From positions 1,364,001-1,428,000 of the forward strand of contig NZ_JALCLM010000001.1 of the NCBI RefSeq assembly GCF_022647885.1: DNA of 64,000 bases, written 5' to 3'. The notes under the pieces were generated by a model. The model saw nothing but the letters and a program-made list of their open reading frames with translations, ran no database searches and had not been told where the DNA came from. How positions within the stretch are numbered: the stretch's first letter is position 1; every line of letters starts with the position of its first letter. Position numbers and translations under genes: made by a program. This DNA comes from Bifidobacterium sp. Its GTDB lineage: Bacteria; Actinomycetota; Actinomycetes; Actinomycetales; Bifidobacteriaceae. This document shows, piece after piece, positions 38,367 to 47,557 of this stretch.

Positions 38367-39704
38367 TTACTTCATATCAAAAGAAGAGGCCATCGAAGAC
38401 AGTAAAGCAGAGGTTAACTGAGCTGTTCGGTCCTTGCCTTGTGACTGTGTCATTACCGCAAGTGCAATACTTTTCGATCCTTTGGTCATCGTAATGAAGT
38501 AGTTATAGGTGTTTTGTATGCCCATACCTCTATGTGCATGTACTGTTACCCCTGCAGGAATACTGACGCCATCTGATGCGAGATCATAGTTCATCATCGC
38601 TGTAGCGCCTGACGTGCTTGCTGCAGCTAACATGCGGGATGCATCTGAAGCTGAACTTTTGTTCTCATAACCAGCCGCTGAGGCTTGTACATCGCCGAGA
38701 TTCCTGGCAAAAGTTGTTTGTGTGTAGCCTTGCGCTGAGGCCCACTGTGTGACTGCATCTAAACCACCGAGAGAGGCAATAGCTTCGTTGCCTGCTGAGT
38801 TATCCATATTCTGCATCATGGTGGAAGCTGACGCTAGGGCTGCGGCATTGTTTTGTGCACGTGCCTGCAAATAAATTGGCAAGTAGAGTCCTGCAGCAAC
38901 AAACTGCTTATTTGCTTGTTGAGATGAGTAGCTGTTTTCGCTACTCGTAGCAGAAGCATTGCCGTCAATTGTGGCGGCGACGGACACATCGGTGGTAGAA
39001 AAACCATCGACAATAGTGTTGAGTCCTGTGGTATCAAAGCCTGTAGCAGCTTGAGAAGTTGACTTCGACACTGAGGCTGTTGAACTCGCAGAAGATTTAG
39101 AACTTGATGGTGAGCTACTTGTAGTGGTATCTGATAACGATGATTGAGAACCCCAAATTCCCATGTTGTAGGTAATGACTGCGGCAATGCAAAGTAATAA
39201 CAGCGCCCCTATAACACCACCAATAATGAAGAATGGCATGCGCTGGCGTCGTGCCTGCCCGTTCGAAGCTGATGCAGCTTGATTAATCCCATTGTTATAT
39301 GGTGCCGGACTAGGCTGGATAGGCATAGAGGTGTTTTGGTACTGTGGTTGCCCTGCATACGATGCTGGTGTAGTTGGTGCTGGCATAGAAGGATGCTTTG
39401 GTGCATATGTCTGCTGTGGGGGTATTACAGGAATCGTAGCTTGTTGTGATTGCGGCTTTGCTGGTGTGGTTTCACCAGATTGCGGACTAAGCGGAGGCAA
39501 GGTTGCCGTGGTAGATACGTCACCCGTATCTTCGAAATCCTCTAGCTTGGCTTCTGTGATATCAGTTTCTCGAGCAATATCTGTGGCTGTTTGCTCCTGC
39601 GATACTGGCGATTGCTGTTGACTCTCGTGAGTGATCGGTGCACCACATTCGATACAGAATTTTGTATCTTCTTCATTGATTTTTCCACAGTTAGTACACT
39701 TCAC
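38367..39704 (-). CDS. Zinc-ribbon membrane protein with degenerate beta-lactamase-like domain
   Basis: A 445-residue protein. Residues 3-20 form a zinc ribbon (C3, C6, C17, C20); residues 25-155 are a Pro/Gln/Thr-rich linker; a membrane helix spans about 157-180; a Ser-rich stretch precedes an outer domain (about 220-445). The outer domain aligns by eye with the serine hydrolase encoded next: FVAAGLYLPIYL with ASLIKLYIML (Ser to Ala271, Lys to Tyr274), NMDNSAGNEAI with TVSSNLAANELI, and IPAGVTVHAHRG with IPAG...KTG. The nucleophile and KTG Lys are gone, so it is probably a non-catalytic binding domain. Start is GTG with GAGAGGAA upstream. Confidence 0.75.
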   Translation of the reverse strand: MKCTNCGKINEEDTKFCIECGAPITHESQQQSPVSQEQTATDIARETDITEAKLEDFEDTGDVSTTATLPPLSPQSGETTPAKPQSQQATIPVIPPQQTYAPKHPSMPAPTTPASYAGQPQYQNTSMPIQPSPAPYNNGINQAASASNGQARRQRMPFFIIGGVIGALLLLCIAAVITYNMGIWGSQSSLSDTTTSSSPSSSKSSASSTASVSKSTSQAATGFDTTGLNTIVDGFSTTDVSVAATIDGNASATSSENSYSSQQANKQFVAAGLYLPIYLQARAQNNAAALASASTMMQNMDNSAGNEAIASLGGLDAVTQWASAQGYTQTTFARNLGDVQASAAGYENKSSASDASRMLAAASTSGATAMMNYDLASDGVSIPAGVTVHAHRGMGIQNTYNYFITMTKGSKSIALAVMTQSQGKDRTAQLTSALLSSMASSFDMK

Positions 39705-39751
39705 GCTTGTTCCTCTCCCCCAACAGCATGTCAGTTACGCTAAAACACTTC

Positions 39752-41209
39752 TCACCATGAGTAATTATTACTATTCTCATTCCATGTCACAGTGACTTTC
39801 CCATTATTTATTGTGAACGTCCCACTGATTGTTCCACTGTCAGTAGTACTTTCATCCTGCCATGGATCCGAATCCAGATAGCGATCCTGATAACTGATCG
39901 ATGTGTGAATGGTGTTGCTTTCAAATGTTCCTTGATAAACATCCAAAGTATCTAAGGTGGGTTGATCCGTTATGCTTCGTTTGATGTTCGTATACGCTGT
40001 TGACGTCCATGAGGAAAAATCACCATCCGAGAAATCGCATCCTGGCGTGCTAACTGCCACACTGGCAGCGCAAGTATCCATATGCTGTTTCATTTGCGAA
40101 AGTATCTCCGTTGTGAGTGCTTCAGTTGCACTGGGAGCAAGGAAGGCTTCATCCTTGTTGCTAGAGACCGCAACTGTTTCAGATTTGAGGTACTGAGAAT
40201 CTGACAGAGCGATGGATAGTTTACCTGGGTATGAGGGTAATGAGTATTTTTTCATTGCAGAAATATCAATGTCGTCGTTCTCATTGCTTGAGTTTGTTGG
40301 CAAGCTTGCCGAAGTGGGATGCATTCCTGCTTTGGCAAGATTAATGCTTTGTCCGTTGACAGATATTGTGGTTTCTTTTTCAGGTACTGTTACCGCAATC
40401 TGGGATGTCAGTGGAGTAGTAATTTTCCACGCATCAAAGAATAACCATTGTTTGCCGCTCGTCTCGAGCGTGAGCGTTTTTTGTTGTTTCGCGCCGTCAA
40501 TGGTATAGCTGACAACTGCTTTTCGTGTCGATGGTTGTTGTGGTATTGCTTGTAACTTACCTATCTCCACGTGCTCCATACGATGCTTGGTAGCTTGGCC
40601 GAAAGAGTCGGTTAATAGTTTGCGTGAAGCATTTGGTACGCCTGGGTCGACCATAGATGTGGCTTTATCATATTGTCCTGCAGCAACGAGGGAAACGTAA
40701 GATTTCAGCGGTCCCTCAGGAGAAAATACTGTATATTTCAACGTCATTATTATTGCAACAGCTGCTATGAACAGTGCCACAATGCTACACAGGATTATGG
40801 TGTTTTTCCTCGATAGTCGCTTAGCTTTAGGCATCGCAGCAGTGTAATCAGTAGGATTCATGGCGGCCGTTGATTGATACACCAGACCTGTAGAAGCCAT
40901 AGCAGGGATCTGAACTGGCGTTTCTGGTCCTTGCATAGGAGCTGTGCTTGCCTGCGTGGCATGCAGTGGAGCACCGCACGCTATGCAAAACTTGCCCGTA
41001 ATGTCATTCCGAGCTCCGCACTGAGTGCAAAACAAAGTGGAGGTGGATGTCGGAGTTTCAGACGGACTGTGGGTGCTATGTATATCCGCGGTTGCTTCTG
41101 CAGTAGGTATCTGCTCTGCTGCTTGGATGTTCCCCGAATCATTCATTAGCGTAGCGTCGCGCTGTGAATTGTCATCTGTATCGTCGTTATCTTCTATATC
41201 TTCACTCAT
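39752..41209 (-). CDS. Zinc-ribbon membrane protein, TcaA-like
   Basis: A 485-residue protein: acidic N-terminus, zinc ribbon (C61, C64, C75, C78), linker, membrane helix at about 137-157, and an outer region. The first outer segment, beginning SPEGPLKSYVSLVAAGQYDKA, resembles the TcaA family; the C-terminal part (about residue 360 on) has an NTF2-like feel, with two cysteines about ten residues apart (MDTCAASVAVSTPGCDF) that could form a disulfide. ATG 41209 follows AGAGGA; a slightly longer frame exists. TcaA proteins of staphylococci influence glycopeptide susceptibility and wall teichoic acid; that function is not demonstrated here. Confidence 0.75.
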   Translation of the reverse strand: MSEDIEDNDDTDDNSQRDATLMNDSGNIQAAEQIPTAEATADIHSTHSPSETPTSTSTLFCTQCGARNDITGKFCIACGAPLHATQASTAPMQGPETPVQIPAMASTGLVYQSTAAMNPTDYTAAMPKAKRLSRKNTIILCSIVALFIAAVAIIMTLKYTVFSPEGPLKSYVSLVAAGQYDKATSMVDPGVPNASRKLLTDSFGQATKHRMEHVEIGKLQAIPQQPSTRKAVVSYTIDGAKQQKTLTLETSGKQWLFFDAWKITTPLTSQIAVTVPEKETTISVNGQSINLAKAGMHPTSASLPTNSSNENDDIDISAMKKYSLPSYPGKLSIALSDSQYLKSETVAVSSNKDEAFLAPSATEALTTEILSQMKQHMDTCAASVAVSTPGCDFSDGDFSSWTSTAYTNIKRSITDQPTLDTLDVYQGTFESNTIHTSISYQDRYLDSDPWQDESTTDSGTISGTFTINNGKVTVTWNENSNNYSW

Positions 41210-41250
41210 TATTCCTCTGTTCATTCAGGTATATTGATACTTTTTGGGCA

Positions 41251-42312
41251 TCAGAATATTGCGCTGAGTATTTCGGCTGCTCCTGCAAGCAAAATGATGA
41301 AGATAACAATTACTAGAACAACACCTACCAATAATGTCGCAAAGCCCCACATCCAGGTGCTATCCAATTTGCGTTGGTTCTTCGTTTGCGCAATACGAAC
41401 GGTTGGGATTATAAGAATAAACAGTGTTGCCACCATCATTAACACTATGGCGAAAGCATTCATCCCTAACAGAGCAGTAACGAGCGCACAGCAGTTCACT
41501 GCGAGTAGCGGTGTGAGCTTCTGCCCAAGTTCATCGTGAAGTTGGCTGAAGGTTATTGAACGATCTCCAAGTAACTTGATGCCTGCAAAGGTCATAGCTA
41601 CTACTACATAGAGAAAAGCGAAGACGAGGAATGCTGTTTTGAACAACTCGCTTACTGGGACGCTGGATGCAACAGAATATGAGCTGTCGATGTCAGAGAG
41701 AAAAGAATTAATACCGCTAGTTAGTGATGAAACCGAAGAGTACTGGTGCGAGATCATCGAAAAGGTTGTTGCTCCAACCAGCACTGCATTGAGTGCGATG
41801 GGAACGATAGCCCACCAAACTGGAATCTTCCTGACTTCCGAAGGACGTTTGAATGAGTCCCATAACCACCTCATCAGCAGTGTAAAAGCATTCGGTTGGG
41901 TCGCCGTTGGTGCTTGAGCAAGTGGGGGTTGCTGTGCTGGTGCAGCAAACTGCGTTGGCACAGCGCCTTGGGGAATTTGACCGTTGAGTGGATATTGTTG
42001 ACCATAGGCTTGTGGGCCGCCTGCAGTCTGTGAACTTGGTATATACCGAGCTGGTTCTGACTGCGATTCTGTTCTCGAAGTTTGGTTAACAGATGTTGTA
42101 GAGATATTGGGGTTTGCAGAGAGCTGTTCAGCAACATTGTAGGAAGCGCTGTTATCCACACTGGGAGTTGCAGAAACCTCGGGAGCGGGAATGGCTGATG
42201 GTGTTGGGGATGTACTCGGTGTCGAAAGTTCTTGGCTTAATGGCGTGCCACAGCTTCGGCAAAATTTAGCTTCTTCTGGATTTTCAGCATTACACGAGTT
42301 GCAAATTTTCAT
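41251..42312 (-). CDS. Zinc-ribbon multi-pass membrane protein
   Basis: A 353-residue protein starting with a zinc ribbon (C4, C7, C18, C21) followed by a Ser/Pro/Gln-rich linker of over 100 residues and a C-terminal half with about five hydrophobic segments (for example AIVPIALNAVLVGATTF, AFLVFAFLYVVVAMTFAG, LLVGVVLVIVIFIILLAG). It recalls Yip1-like or DUF-type membrane proteins with an attached zinc ribbon, but I recognise no named family. ATG 42312 places the ribbon at the N-terminus and has GAGGGA about 11 bases upstream; longer frames exist. It is the first of a four-gene operon ending with the serine hydrolase. Confidence 0.72.
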   Translation of the reverse strand: MKICNSCNAENPEEAKFCRSCGTPLSQELSTPSTSPTPSAIPAPEVSATPSVDNSASYNVAEQLSANPNISTTSVNQTSRTESQSEPARYIPSSQTAGGPQAYGQQYPLNGQIPQGAVPTQFAAPAQQPPLAQAPTATQPNAFTLLMRWLWDSFKRPSEVRKIPVWWAIVPIALNAVLVGATTFSMISHQYSSVSSLTSGINSFLSDIDSSYSVASSVPVSELFKTAFLVFAFLYVVVAMTFAGIKLLGDRSITFSQLHDELGQKLTPLLAVNCCALVTALLGMNAFAIVLMMVATLFILIIPTVRIAQTKNQRKLDSTWMWGFATLLVGVVLVIVIFIILLAGAAEILSAIF

Positions 42313-42466
42313 CAGATTGGAATCCCTCATTCCGCTCGAAGTGCTTTGCACCTATAGAAAGCACAGCGGGCTGGTGTTCAGATGTTCACTGTAAGCAAAA
42401 GTTAAACATCATGTCGGGACAAAACTAGGACTATATAGTTTTCAAATATGGATGCAGAGGAACAAC

Positions 42467-42514
42467 ATCCCTCAAATAATCGATATGAATTTCATGTCGA
42501 TTATTCAAGGGATT
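42467..42514 (-). terminator. Probable terminator of the fructan operon
   Basis: Left arm 42467-42483 and right arm 42498-42514 pair with two adjacent mismatches and an inner ATGA/TCAT extension. It lies about 50 bases past the GH32 stop codon. Confidence 0.6.
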
Positions 42515-42563
42515 TCATCAACAATCTCAGATCAGAGGTGTCACTCATCAGCAGTTCATCAAG

Positions 42564-44657
42564 CTATGACCAGATACTATTCAACTTCCTTAGCTCTAAG
42601 GTCACCGATTGCTGATCTGCAGCGTGAGACATCTTAAATGTCCCGTTCTCCCCCGCACAAGCGCTTAATACAGCACCTGCTGCCTCTCCATCATTAAGAA
42701 ATATTTCTGCTACTCCTCGGTCATAAAATATTTCAATTTTTCGAATGTCGCTGATGCCGGCGTGCAAGTGTAAAGCATCGGTATGTGACCCATGTGTGAG
42801 TACTTCTGTAATCCCTGAAGATCTCACAAGATGCAAGTCATGACCTTGTTCGTCAAGAGCAATGATGATATCGAAATCAGCATCGTTGCTTAGTTCTATG
42901 TTTGCATAATATGCGTTGCCAGGGATAGGTATTGTCACATCATTAAGCGCAGATGAAGTTTCAAGTAATGCTTTTTCGAATGTACGCTGAACAATAGTCG
43001 AACCAAGCAATACATCATAAACTTCTTGCACTGGGCGACTTATTAAACGTCCATTTCGTATATGAAGCTGTCTTGGTAATGACATCACGCCGTTGGCGAG
43101 GTGTTTGCCCTCGGTTTTCGTTTCAAACCAGTCAGAAATCCATCCTATGGCGATACGACGGTTGCGATCGTCTTGGAAAGACTGTACGGCATAATATCCA
43201 CTACCAAAATCACATAACCCTGATTGAGAGGCCATGAATTTCGTTGATGCATCGTTGGCACCTGCAGATGAATCTTGAGTGATGGCATTGTCTTGAGCGT
43301 GTATTGAGCCCGTGTACCACATCACCGGTTGATAGCGCCCACCACCGTCTCGATACTTCATTAAAGCTGCCACCACTACATCGCTACCATCAAGCGGAAA
43401 GAAGTCAGGGCACTCAAAGGTAAAAGCGTCGGTATGTTCTGTATCTGCAAATGTAATGCCTTGATATTGCCAATCATCCTGTTTTGACATGGAACTGTGC
43501 TTATCCGCTGTAAACAGAGCCAAAGCTGGCACACGGTCTGTATCTGCGATTACATCCCCTGGATTATCGCTAGGCTCATTTGCATGCCAACCCTTTTGTA
43601 AATCGGATATGGGAGACCACATGAAGTTGTAGTGCTGTTGCGATACTGAGTGTTTAGAAATATTGCTCGCGATAACCATTGTGGTGTCATCCCCAGGGAA
43701 TCTCCACTCAACTTTCGGGTCACGAAAATCAAGACCTAACTGTGAGGAATCCTCGGTGGATACAGGTCTGAGCACCACGGGGTGTTCTGGACCAAATGTA
43801 ATCCCATCAGAGCAGACACAAGTGGTCTGATACTCGATCAAACTTGACGGATCTCCATGACGCTCCATGTGCCTGGTCAAAAAGAATTGCATAGCTACAG
43901 CATCATCACCAGCGCAAGGTTTGCCTTGAGCATCAATTGGTACAGCGCTACCAGAAAACGCTCCACCAGAATGATCAGTACCTTCGTGTAGCTCCGGTTG
44001 CGGGAACAAGACAATTGGCAAATGGGTCCAATGAATTAAATCGCTGCTAACTGCATGTCCCCAATGCATATTGTCCCAGTTCCATCCATAGGGATTGAAC
44101 TGATAAAACATGTGGTATTTGCCCTGGAATCGGCATAAACCATTGGGATCATTCATCCAGTGTTCAAAGGGCTCAAAATGTGAACGTGGACGGTTGTAGT
44201 GCTCGTAGAAAGTTGCGAGATTGTCTGCACTCTCAACATTGTGCTCTAACCATGTATCGTCGCAGTCAGCAACAATACGTCCTTCTGGATTACGGTCTGA
44301 AGCAGCGTCGGTATCTATTCCTTGCACGTCGAGGAATCGCACACCCCTCTCGAGCAAATCAGGTCCACCAGAGAGATAGGAATATGTGATTCGTGCGTGC
44401 GTGGTGAGCAGAGCATAGGATGAGGAACCATCGAGTGGGAGCGCAACGTGACTACGGCGTTGTGCCGAATCAAGAAAAGTCTCTTGGCGTTCGCCTGTTT
44501 CATTTGAAACTATGGCAACTCCTGCCTTGCGATGGTCCGTCGGGCTGTCCCCCGCGCAATCCCTTTCAACGAATAACTCTACTGTGGTGTAGTTATTGGC
44601 CTTGAAGGTATGAATGCTCTGGTGCTCGATGTGCGATGGCGTCATCAGTGATGTCAT
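42564..44657 (-). CDS. GH32 beta-fructofuranosidase / fructan hydrolase
   Basis: A 697-residue glycoside hydrolase family 32 enzyme. Nucleophile motif WMNDPNG is at residues 167-173 (Asp170), the transition-state stabiliser is FRDPKVEW, and the acid/base lies in ECPDFF. The first 160 or so residues form an extra, unrecognised N-terminal domain ahead of the five-bladed propeller; the C-terminal beta-sandwich completes GH32. No signal peptide is present, so imported sucrose, kestose or short fructans are hydrolysed inside the cell. ATG 44657 has GGAAGG upstream and lies two bases after the DUF624 stop. It is the last gene of the transport operon. Confidence 0.92.
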   Translation of the reverse strand: MTSLMTPSHIEHQSIHTFKANNYTTVELFVERDCAGDSPTDHRKAGVAIVSNETGERQETFLDSAQRRSHVALPLDGSSSYALLTTHARITYSYLSGGPDLLERGVRFLDVQGIDTDAASDRNPEGRIVADCDDTWLEHNVESADNLATFYEHYNRPRSHFEPFEHWMNDPNGLCRFQGKYHMFYQFNPYGWNWDNMHWGHAVSSDLIHWTHLPIVLFPQPELHEGTDHSGGAFSGSAVPIDAQGKPCAGDDAVAMQFFLTRHMERHGDPSSLIEYQTTCVCSDGITFGPEHPVVLRPVSTEDSSQLGLDFRDPKVEWRFPGDDTTMVIASNISKHSVSQQHYNFMWSPISDLQKGWHANEPSDNPGDVIADTDRVPALALFTADKHSSMSKQDDWQYQGITFADTEHTDAFTFECPDFFPLDGSDVVVAALMKYRDGGGRYQPVMWYTGSIHAQDNAITQDSSAGANDASTKFMASQSGLCDFGSGYYAVQSFQDDRNRRIAIGWISDWFETKTEGKHLANGVMSLPRQLHIRNGRLISRPVQEVYDVLLGSTIVQRTFEKALLETSSALNDVTIPIPGNAYYANIELSNDADFDIIIALDEQGHDLHLVRSSGITEVLTHGSHTDALHLHAGISDIRKIEIFYDRGVAEIFLNDGEAAGAVLSACAGENGTFKMSHAADQQSVTLELRKLNSIWS

Positions 44658-44659
44658 GG

Positions 44660-45343
44660 CTATTTGCCTTCCGTAACGTGTGGTGAAGCACTGGTAGCTG
44701 CCACCATGCTGTGAATATCCATCCCGGGAAGCCTGGCATAGGAATACACCACAATGCTTGACAGGAATGCAGGAACGGATAAACCAAATACCACTAGAAC
44801 TCCAGGCCATGTATACCAAACCCAGACAGTAAGTATGAATAACAGAGTTGTCATGAGACTACATAATGGTCTGGCAACCACCATCTGAATCGTGGTTTTC
44901 GCCACCCAGATGCCAGATTCGTCAAAATTCGAGCGCAAGACCCATGCGAGCAGTGTAAATACTCCAAAAAATGCTATTAGCACGACGAGAGCACCAGAAA
45001 CTGCAATACCTATGTGTCCCCCGACATCATGCCAGTTAACAACCCAGTAGTCGAAAATCAACAGTATCCATAGGAATCCCATAGGCCACCCGAAGGCATT
45101 AGCGGAACTCAATTCTTGCTTCCAGGAGCTGTGAAACGTAGACCATGTGTGTTTAACAGTCCATGAACGGTCATCACTGAGTAACCATGCTCGGTATGTG
45201 GCGTGAGCCGCTGCAATCGAAGGGAAGAAACCTACAACAAATACTCCCATGAGTGTGTGGAATAACATCGCAACATTGACGATGAATATCATCACCACTG
45301 TTCTGCATAAGCGCTCATAGCTTGTTGAAAATCGCGACAGCAT
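44660..45343 (-). CDS. DUF624/YesL-family membrane protein
   Basis: A 227-residue protein with five or six hydrophobic segments (MIFIVNVAMLFHTLMGVFVVGF near the start). DUF624/YesL proteins accompany Lpl/Ytc-type carbohydrate ABC transporters in Firmicutes and bifidobacteria and their role is unknown. It is placed between the permease gene and the GH32 gene; a strong hairpin at 45370-45413 lies in the 143-base gap upstream, so it may be expressed at a different level from the transporter. Confidence 0.85.
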   Translation of the reverse strand: MLSRFSTSYERLCRTVVMIFIVNVAMLFHTLMGVFVVGFFPSIAAAHATYRAWLLSDDRSWTVKHTWSTFHSSWKQELSSANAFGWPMGFLWILLIFDYWVVNWHDVGGHIGIAVSGALVVLIAFFGVFTLLAWVLRSNFDESGIWVAKTTIQMVVARPLCSLMTTLLFILTVWVWYTWPGVLVVFGLSVPAFLSSIVVYSYARLPGMDIHSMVAATSASPHVTEGK

Positions 45344-45369
45344 AAGAACGACCTCGATTTCTTTCCTTC

Positions 45370-45413
45370 TGTTGTCTGCGTGCTATTGGTATTGAAACAG
45401 CACGCAGACAACA
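45370..45413 (-). terminator. Intercistronic hairpin in the fructan operon
   Basis: Arms 45370-45384 and 45399-45413 are exact 15-bp complements with a 14-base loop, between the second permease gene and the DUF624 gene. No T tract follows on the minus strand, so partial termination or transcript stabilisation is as likely as full termination. Confidence 0.6.
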
Positions 45414-45486
45414 ATTAATGTGAATCAACTTCGAAGGTATTAACAGGCGTATGTATCAACTCCTGTAGATACCGCAACATTGGAGA

Positions 45487-46452
45487 TTAACCTTTAACAG
45501 CACCAATCATGACGCCCTTATTGAAGTACTTCTGCAAGAAGGGATACATGACTAGCAGAGGCAAGGTCGAGACAATAATGACGCCGTATTTGATCTGTTC
45601 AGCGAAACGTTGAGCTGCCACAGCTGTCATGCCAGCACTATTCGAGTTGGTTTGGTTAGCAAGCAAGATGGATTGCAGCACGTTCTGTAACGGTTGTTTA
45701 CTGGCATCACGAATATAAATCAGACCAGTGAAATAGTCATTCCAATGTCCAACGAAGTAATACAGGGCAATCACAGCAATAATGGCGCTTGACAGTGGCA
45801 AAACGATACGAACGAAATAGCCTATATATGACATGCCATCGATTTGTGCTGCATCATGAAGCTCCTCTGGAATAGAGGTTTCAAAGAACGATCTAGCGAT
45901 GATGAGGTTATACACACTGACTGCACCAGGAAGGATAAACACCCACATAGAGTTCAAAATGCCAATCTGCTTATACAACAGGTAGCTAGGAATTAGGCCG
46001 CCGCCAAAGAACATCGTGAATGTAAACAGGAACATGATTACACGACGCGGCTTGAATTCAGAGCGAGACAAGGCAAATGCGGCTGGCAGGGTAACTACCA
46101 TATTGAGAGCTGTACCTGCGAAAGCATAAATCAGGGTGTTTTTATAACCGGTCCAGATTCGAGAATCGGCGAATATCTTCGTGTATCCGGTGAAATTAGT
46201 GCCTTTAGGGAGGGTAAGTACCTCACCAATAGCAACTTTCGTTGGATCAGAGAATGAAGCGATAACAATGAACCATAGTGGGTAAAGCACTACCAGAATG
46301 ATTGCGACAACGAGTACGGCAATCAGTCCGTCGGCTATGCGGTCACTAAGCGTTTTGGATTGTTTCGTTTTTTTATTCCAGGGAATATCGTTTCCACTGA
46401 TTTTAGAAGTTTCCGGCTGACCGGAAGATCCTTGCAAAATTGTTGATGTCAT
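45487..46452 (-). CDS. Carbohydrate ABC transporter permease, LplC/YtcP-like
   Basis: A 321-residue inner-membrane permease with six helices after a hydrophilic N-terminus. The EAA loop that contacts the ATPase is visible as EELHDAAQIDGMSYIGYF. C-terminal NKGVMIGAVKG is typical of the YtcP/LplC branch. No ATPase gene is in the operon; these transporters usually share a MsmK-type ATPase encoded elsewhere. It pairs with the permease 13 bases upstream. Confidence 0.92.
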   Translation of the reverse strand: MTSTILQGSSGQPETSKISGNDIPWNKKTKQSKTLSDRIADGLIAVLVVAIILVVLYPLWFIVIASFSDPTKVAIGEVLTLPKGTNFTGYTKIFADSRIWTGYKNTLIYAFAGTALNMVVTLPAAFALSRSEFKPRRVIMFLFTFTMFFGGGLIPSYLLYKQIGILNSMWVFILPGAVSVYNLIIARSFFETSIPEELHDAAQIDGMSYIGYFVRIVLPLSSAIIAVIALYYFVGHWNDYFTGLIYIRDASKQPLQNVLQSILLANQTNSNSAGMTAVAAQRFAEQIKYGVIIVSTLPLLVMYPFLQKYFNKGVMIGAVKG

Positions 46453-46465
46453 AGTGATTCCCCCC

Positions 46466-47521
46466 TCAGAAGATACTGGTTTCGGAAACTCTCTTCGAGA
46501 TCGTATTGGCGATGACGAGGAACACGAAGTTGATTAATGTATTGAACAGTCCTATAGCTGTCGAATAAGAGAACTGATTGGACACGATACCTATCTTGTA
46601 GGTGTATGTCGAAATCACTTCTGAAGATGACAAGTTAAGAGCGTTCTGCATCAAGAACACCTTTTCAAAGCCAACGTTGAGCACACTTCCCATATTGAGA
46701 ATTAGCAGTATGCCACAGGTTGGCAGAATAGTTGGAATGTCAACATATCGGATGAGTTGGAAACGACGAGCGCCATCAACTTTTGCAGCTTCATACAGTG
46801 CTGTATCAACGCTGGACAGAGCTGCGAGATAAATAATCGAATTCCAACCTACGTGCTGCCAAACTTCCGTAATCCAATATATAGGGGTAAAGAGATTAGG
46901 ATTCCCCAGCAAGCTGGTGTCTCCAAGGAAACGTCCTAGCAAGCCAGTTCCTGGTGTCAGGAAGATATTGATCATTGCCACAATCACCACAGTTGAGATG
47001 AAGTGAGGCATGTACGTGATGGTCTGAACAAAACCTTTAACCTTGGTGCTTCCAATCTGGTTGATAAGCAGTGCCAAGATAATTGGTGCAATGAAGCCCA
47101 TAACCATCGTCCACAAACTGATGGAAATGGTGTTCTTCATAATGTTGCCGAACATCGGTGACTCAAGGAATTGCCTGAAATATTTGAGCCCGACCCAAGG
47201 GCCTCCTGCGAGGCCCTTGCTGGGAACGAAATCTCGGAAGGCAAGCTGAACGCCATACATTGGTACGTAGGCGAACAGCCCAATGAAGCAGATAGCTGGT
47301 GTTACCATCAGCCATAATTGCCAGTAGCGCTTGAAATGTTCACCCAAACGTGAGATGAATGAACCATGCTTAGGCATCGCTGGATGCCTTTCGTGCCGCT
47401 TGCGTCGCTTACTTGTTGTCGCTGCCGCTGCGACTGGGACTATTTGCGTAGAATCCTGCAAACCAGGGGTAACCTGTGTTTGCCCTGCCGCTACGCTTGC
47501 GACTGTTGCGCTCTGGGTCAT
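46466..47521 (-). CDS. Sugar ABC transporter permease, LplB-like
   Basis: A 351-residue permease with a basic N-terminus, six helices and the EAA loop ALYEAAKVDGARRFQLIRY. The LplB-type start (LWLMVTPAICFIGLFAYVPMYG in part) and the GLKYFRQFLESPMFGNI segment place it in the oligosaccharide-uptake branch of the CUT1 class. It follows the binding-protein gene by 36 bases and is expected to form a heterodimer with the next permease. Confidence 0.92.
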   Translation of the reverse strand: MTQSATVASVAAGQTQVTPGLQDSTQIVPVAAAATTSKRRKRHERHPAMPKHGSFISRLGEHFKRYWQLWLMVTPAICFIGLFAYVPMYGVQLAFRDFVPSKGLAGGPWVGLKYFRQFLESPMFGNIMKNTISISLWTMVMGFIAPIILALLINQIGSTKVKGFVQTITYMPHFISTVVIVAMINIFLTPGTGLLGRFLGDTSLLGNPNLFTPIYWITEVWQHVGWNSIIYLAALSSVDTALYEAAKVDGARRFQLIRYVDIPTILPTCGILLILNMGSVLNVGFEKVFLMQNALNLSSSEVISTYTYKIGIVSNQFSYSTAIGLFNTLINFVFLVIANTISKRVSETSIF

Positions 47522-47557
47522 TGCGCTTCCCTTCCGATTGCGTTAGCTAGCCTGTGA

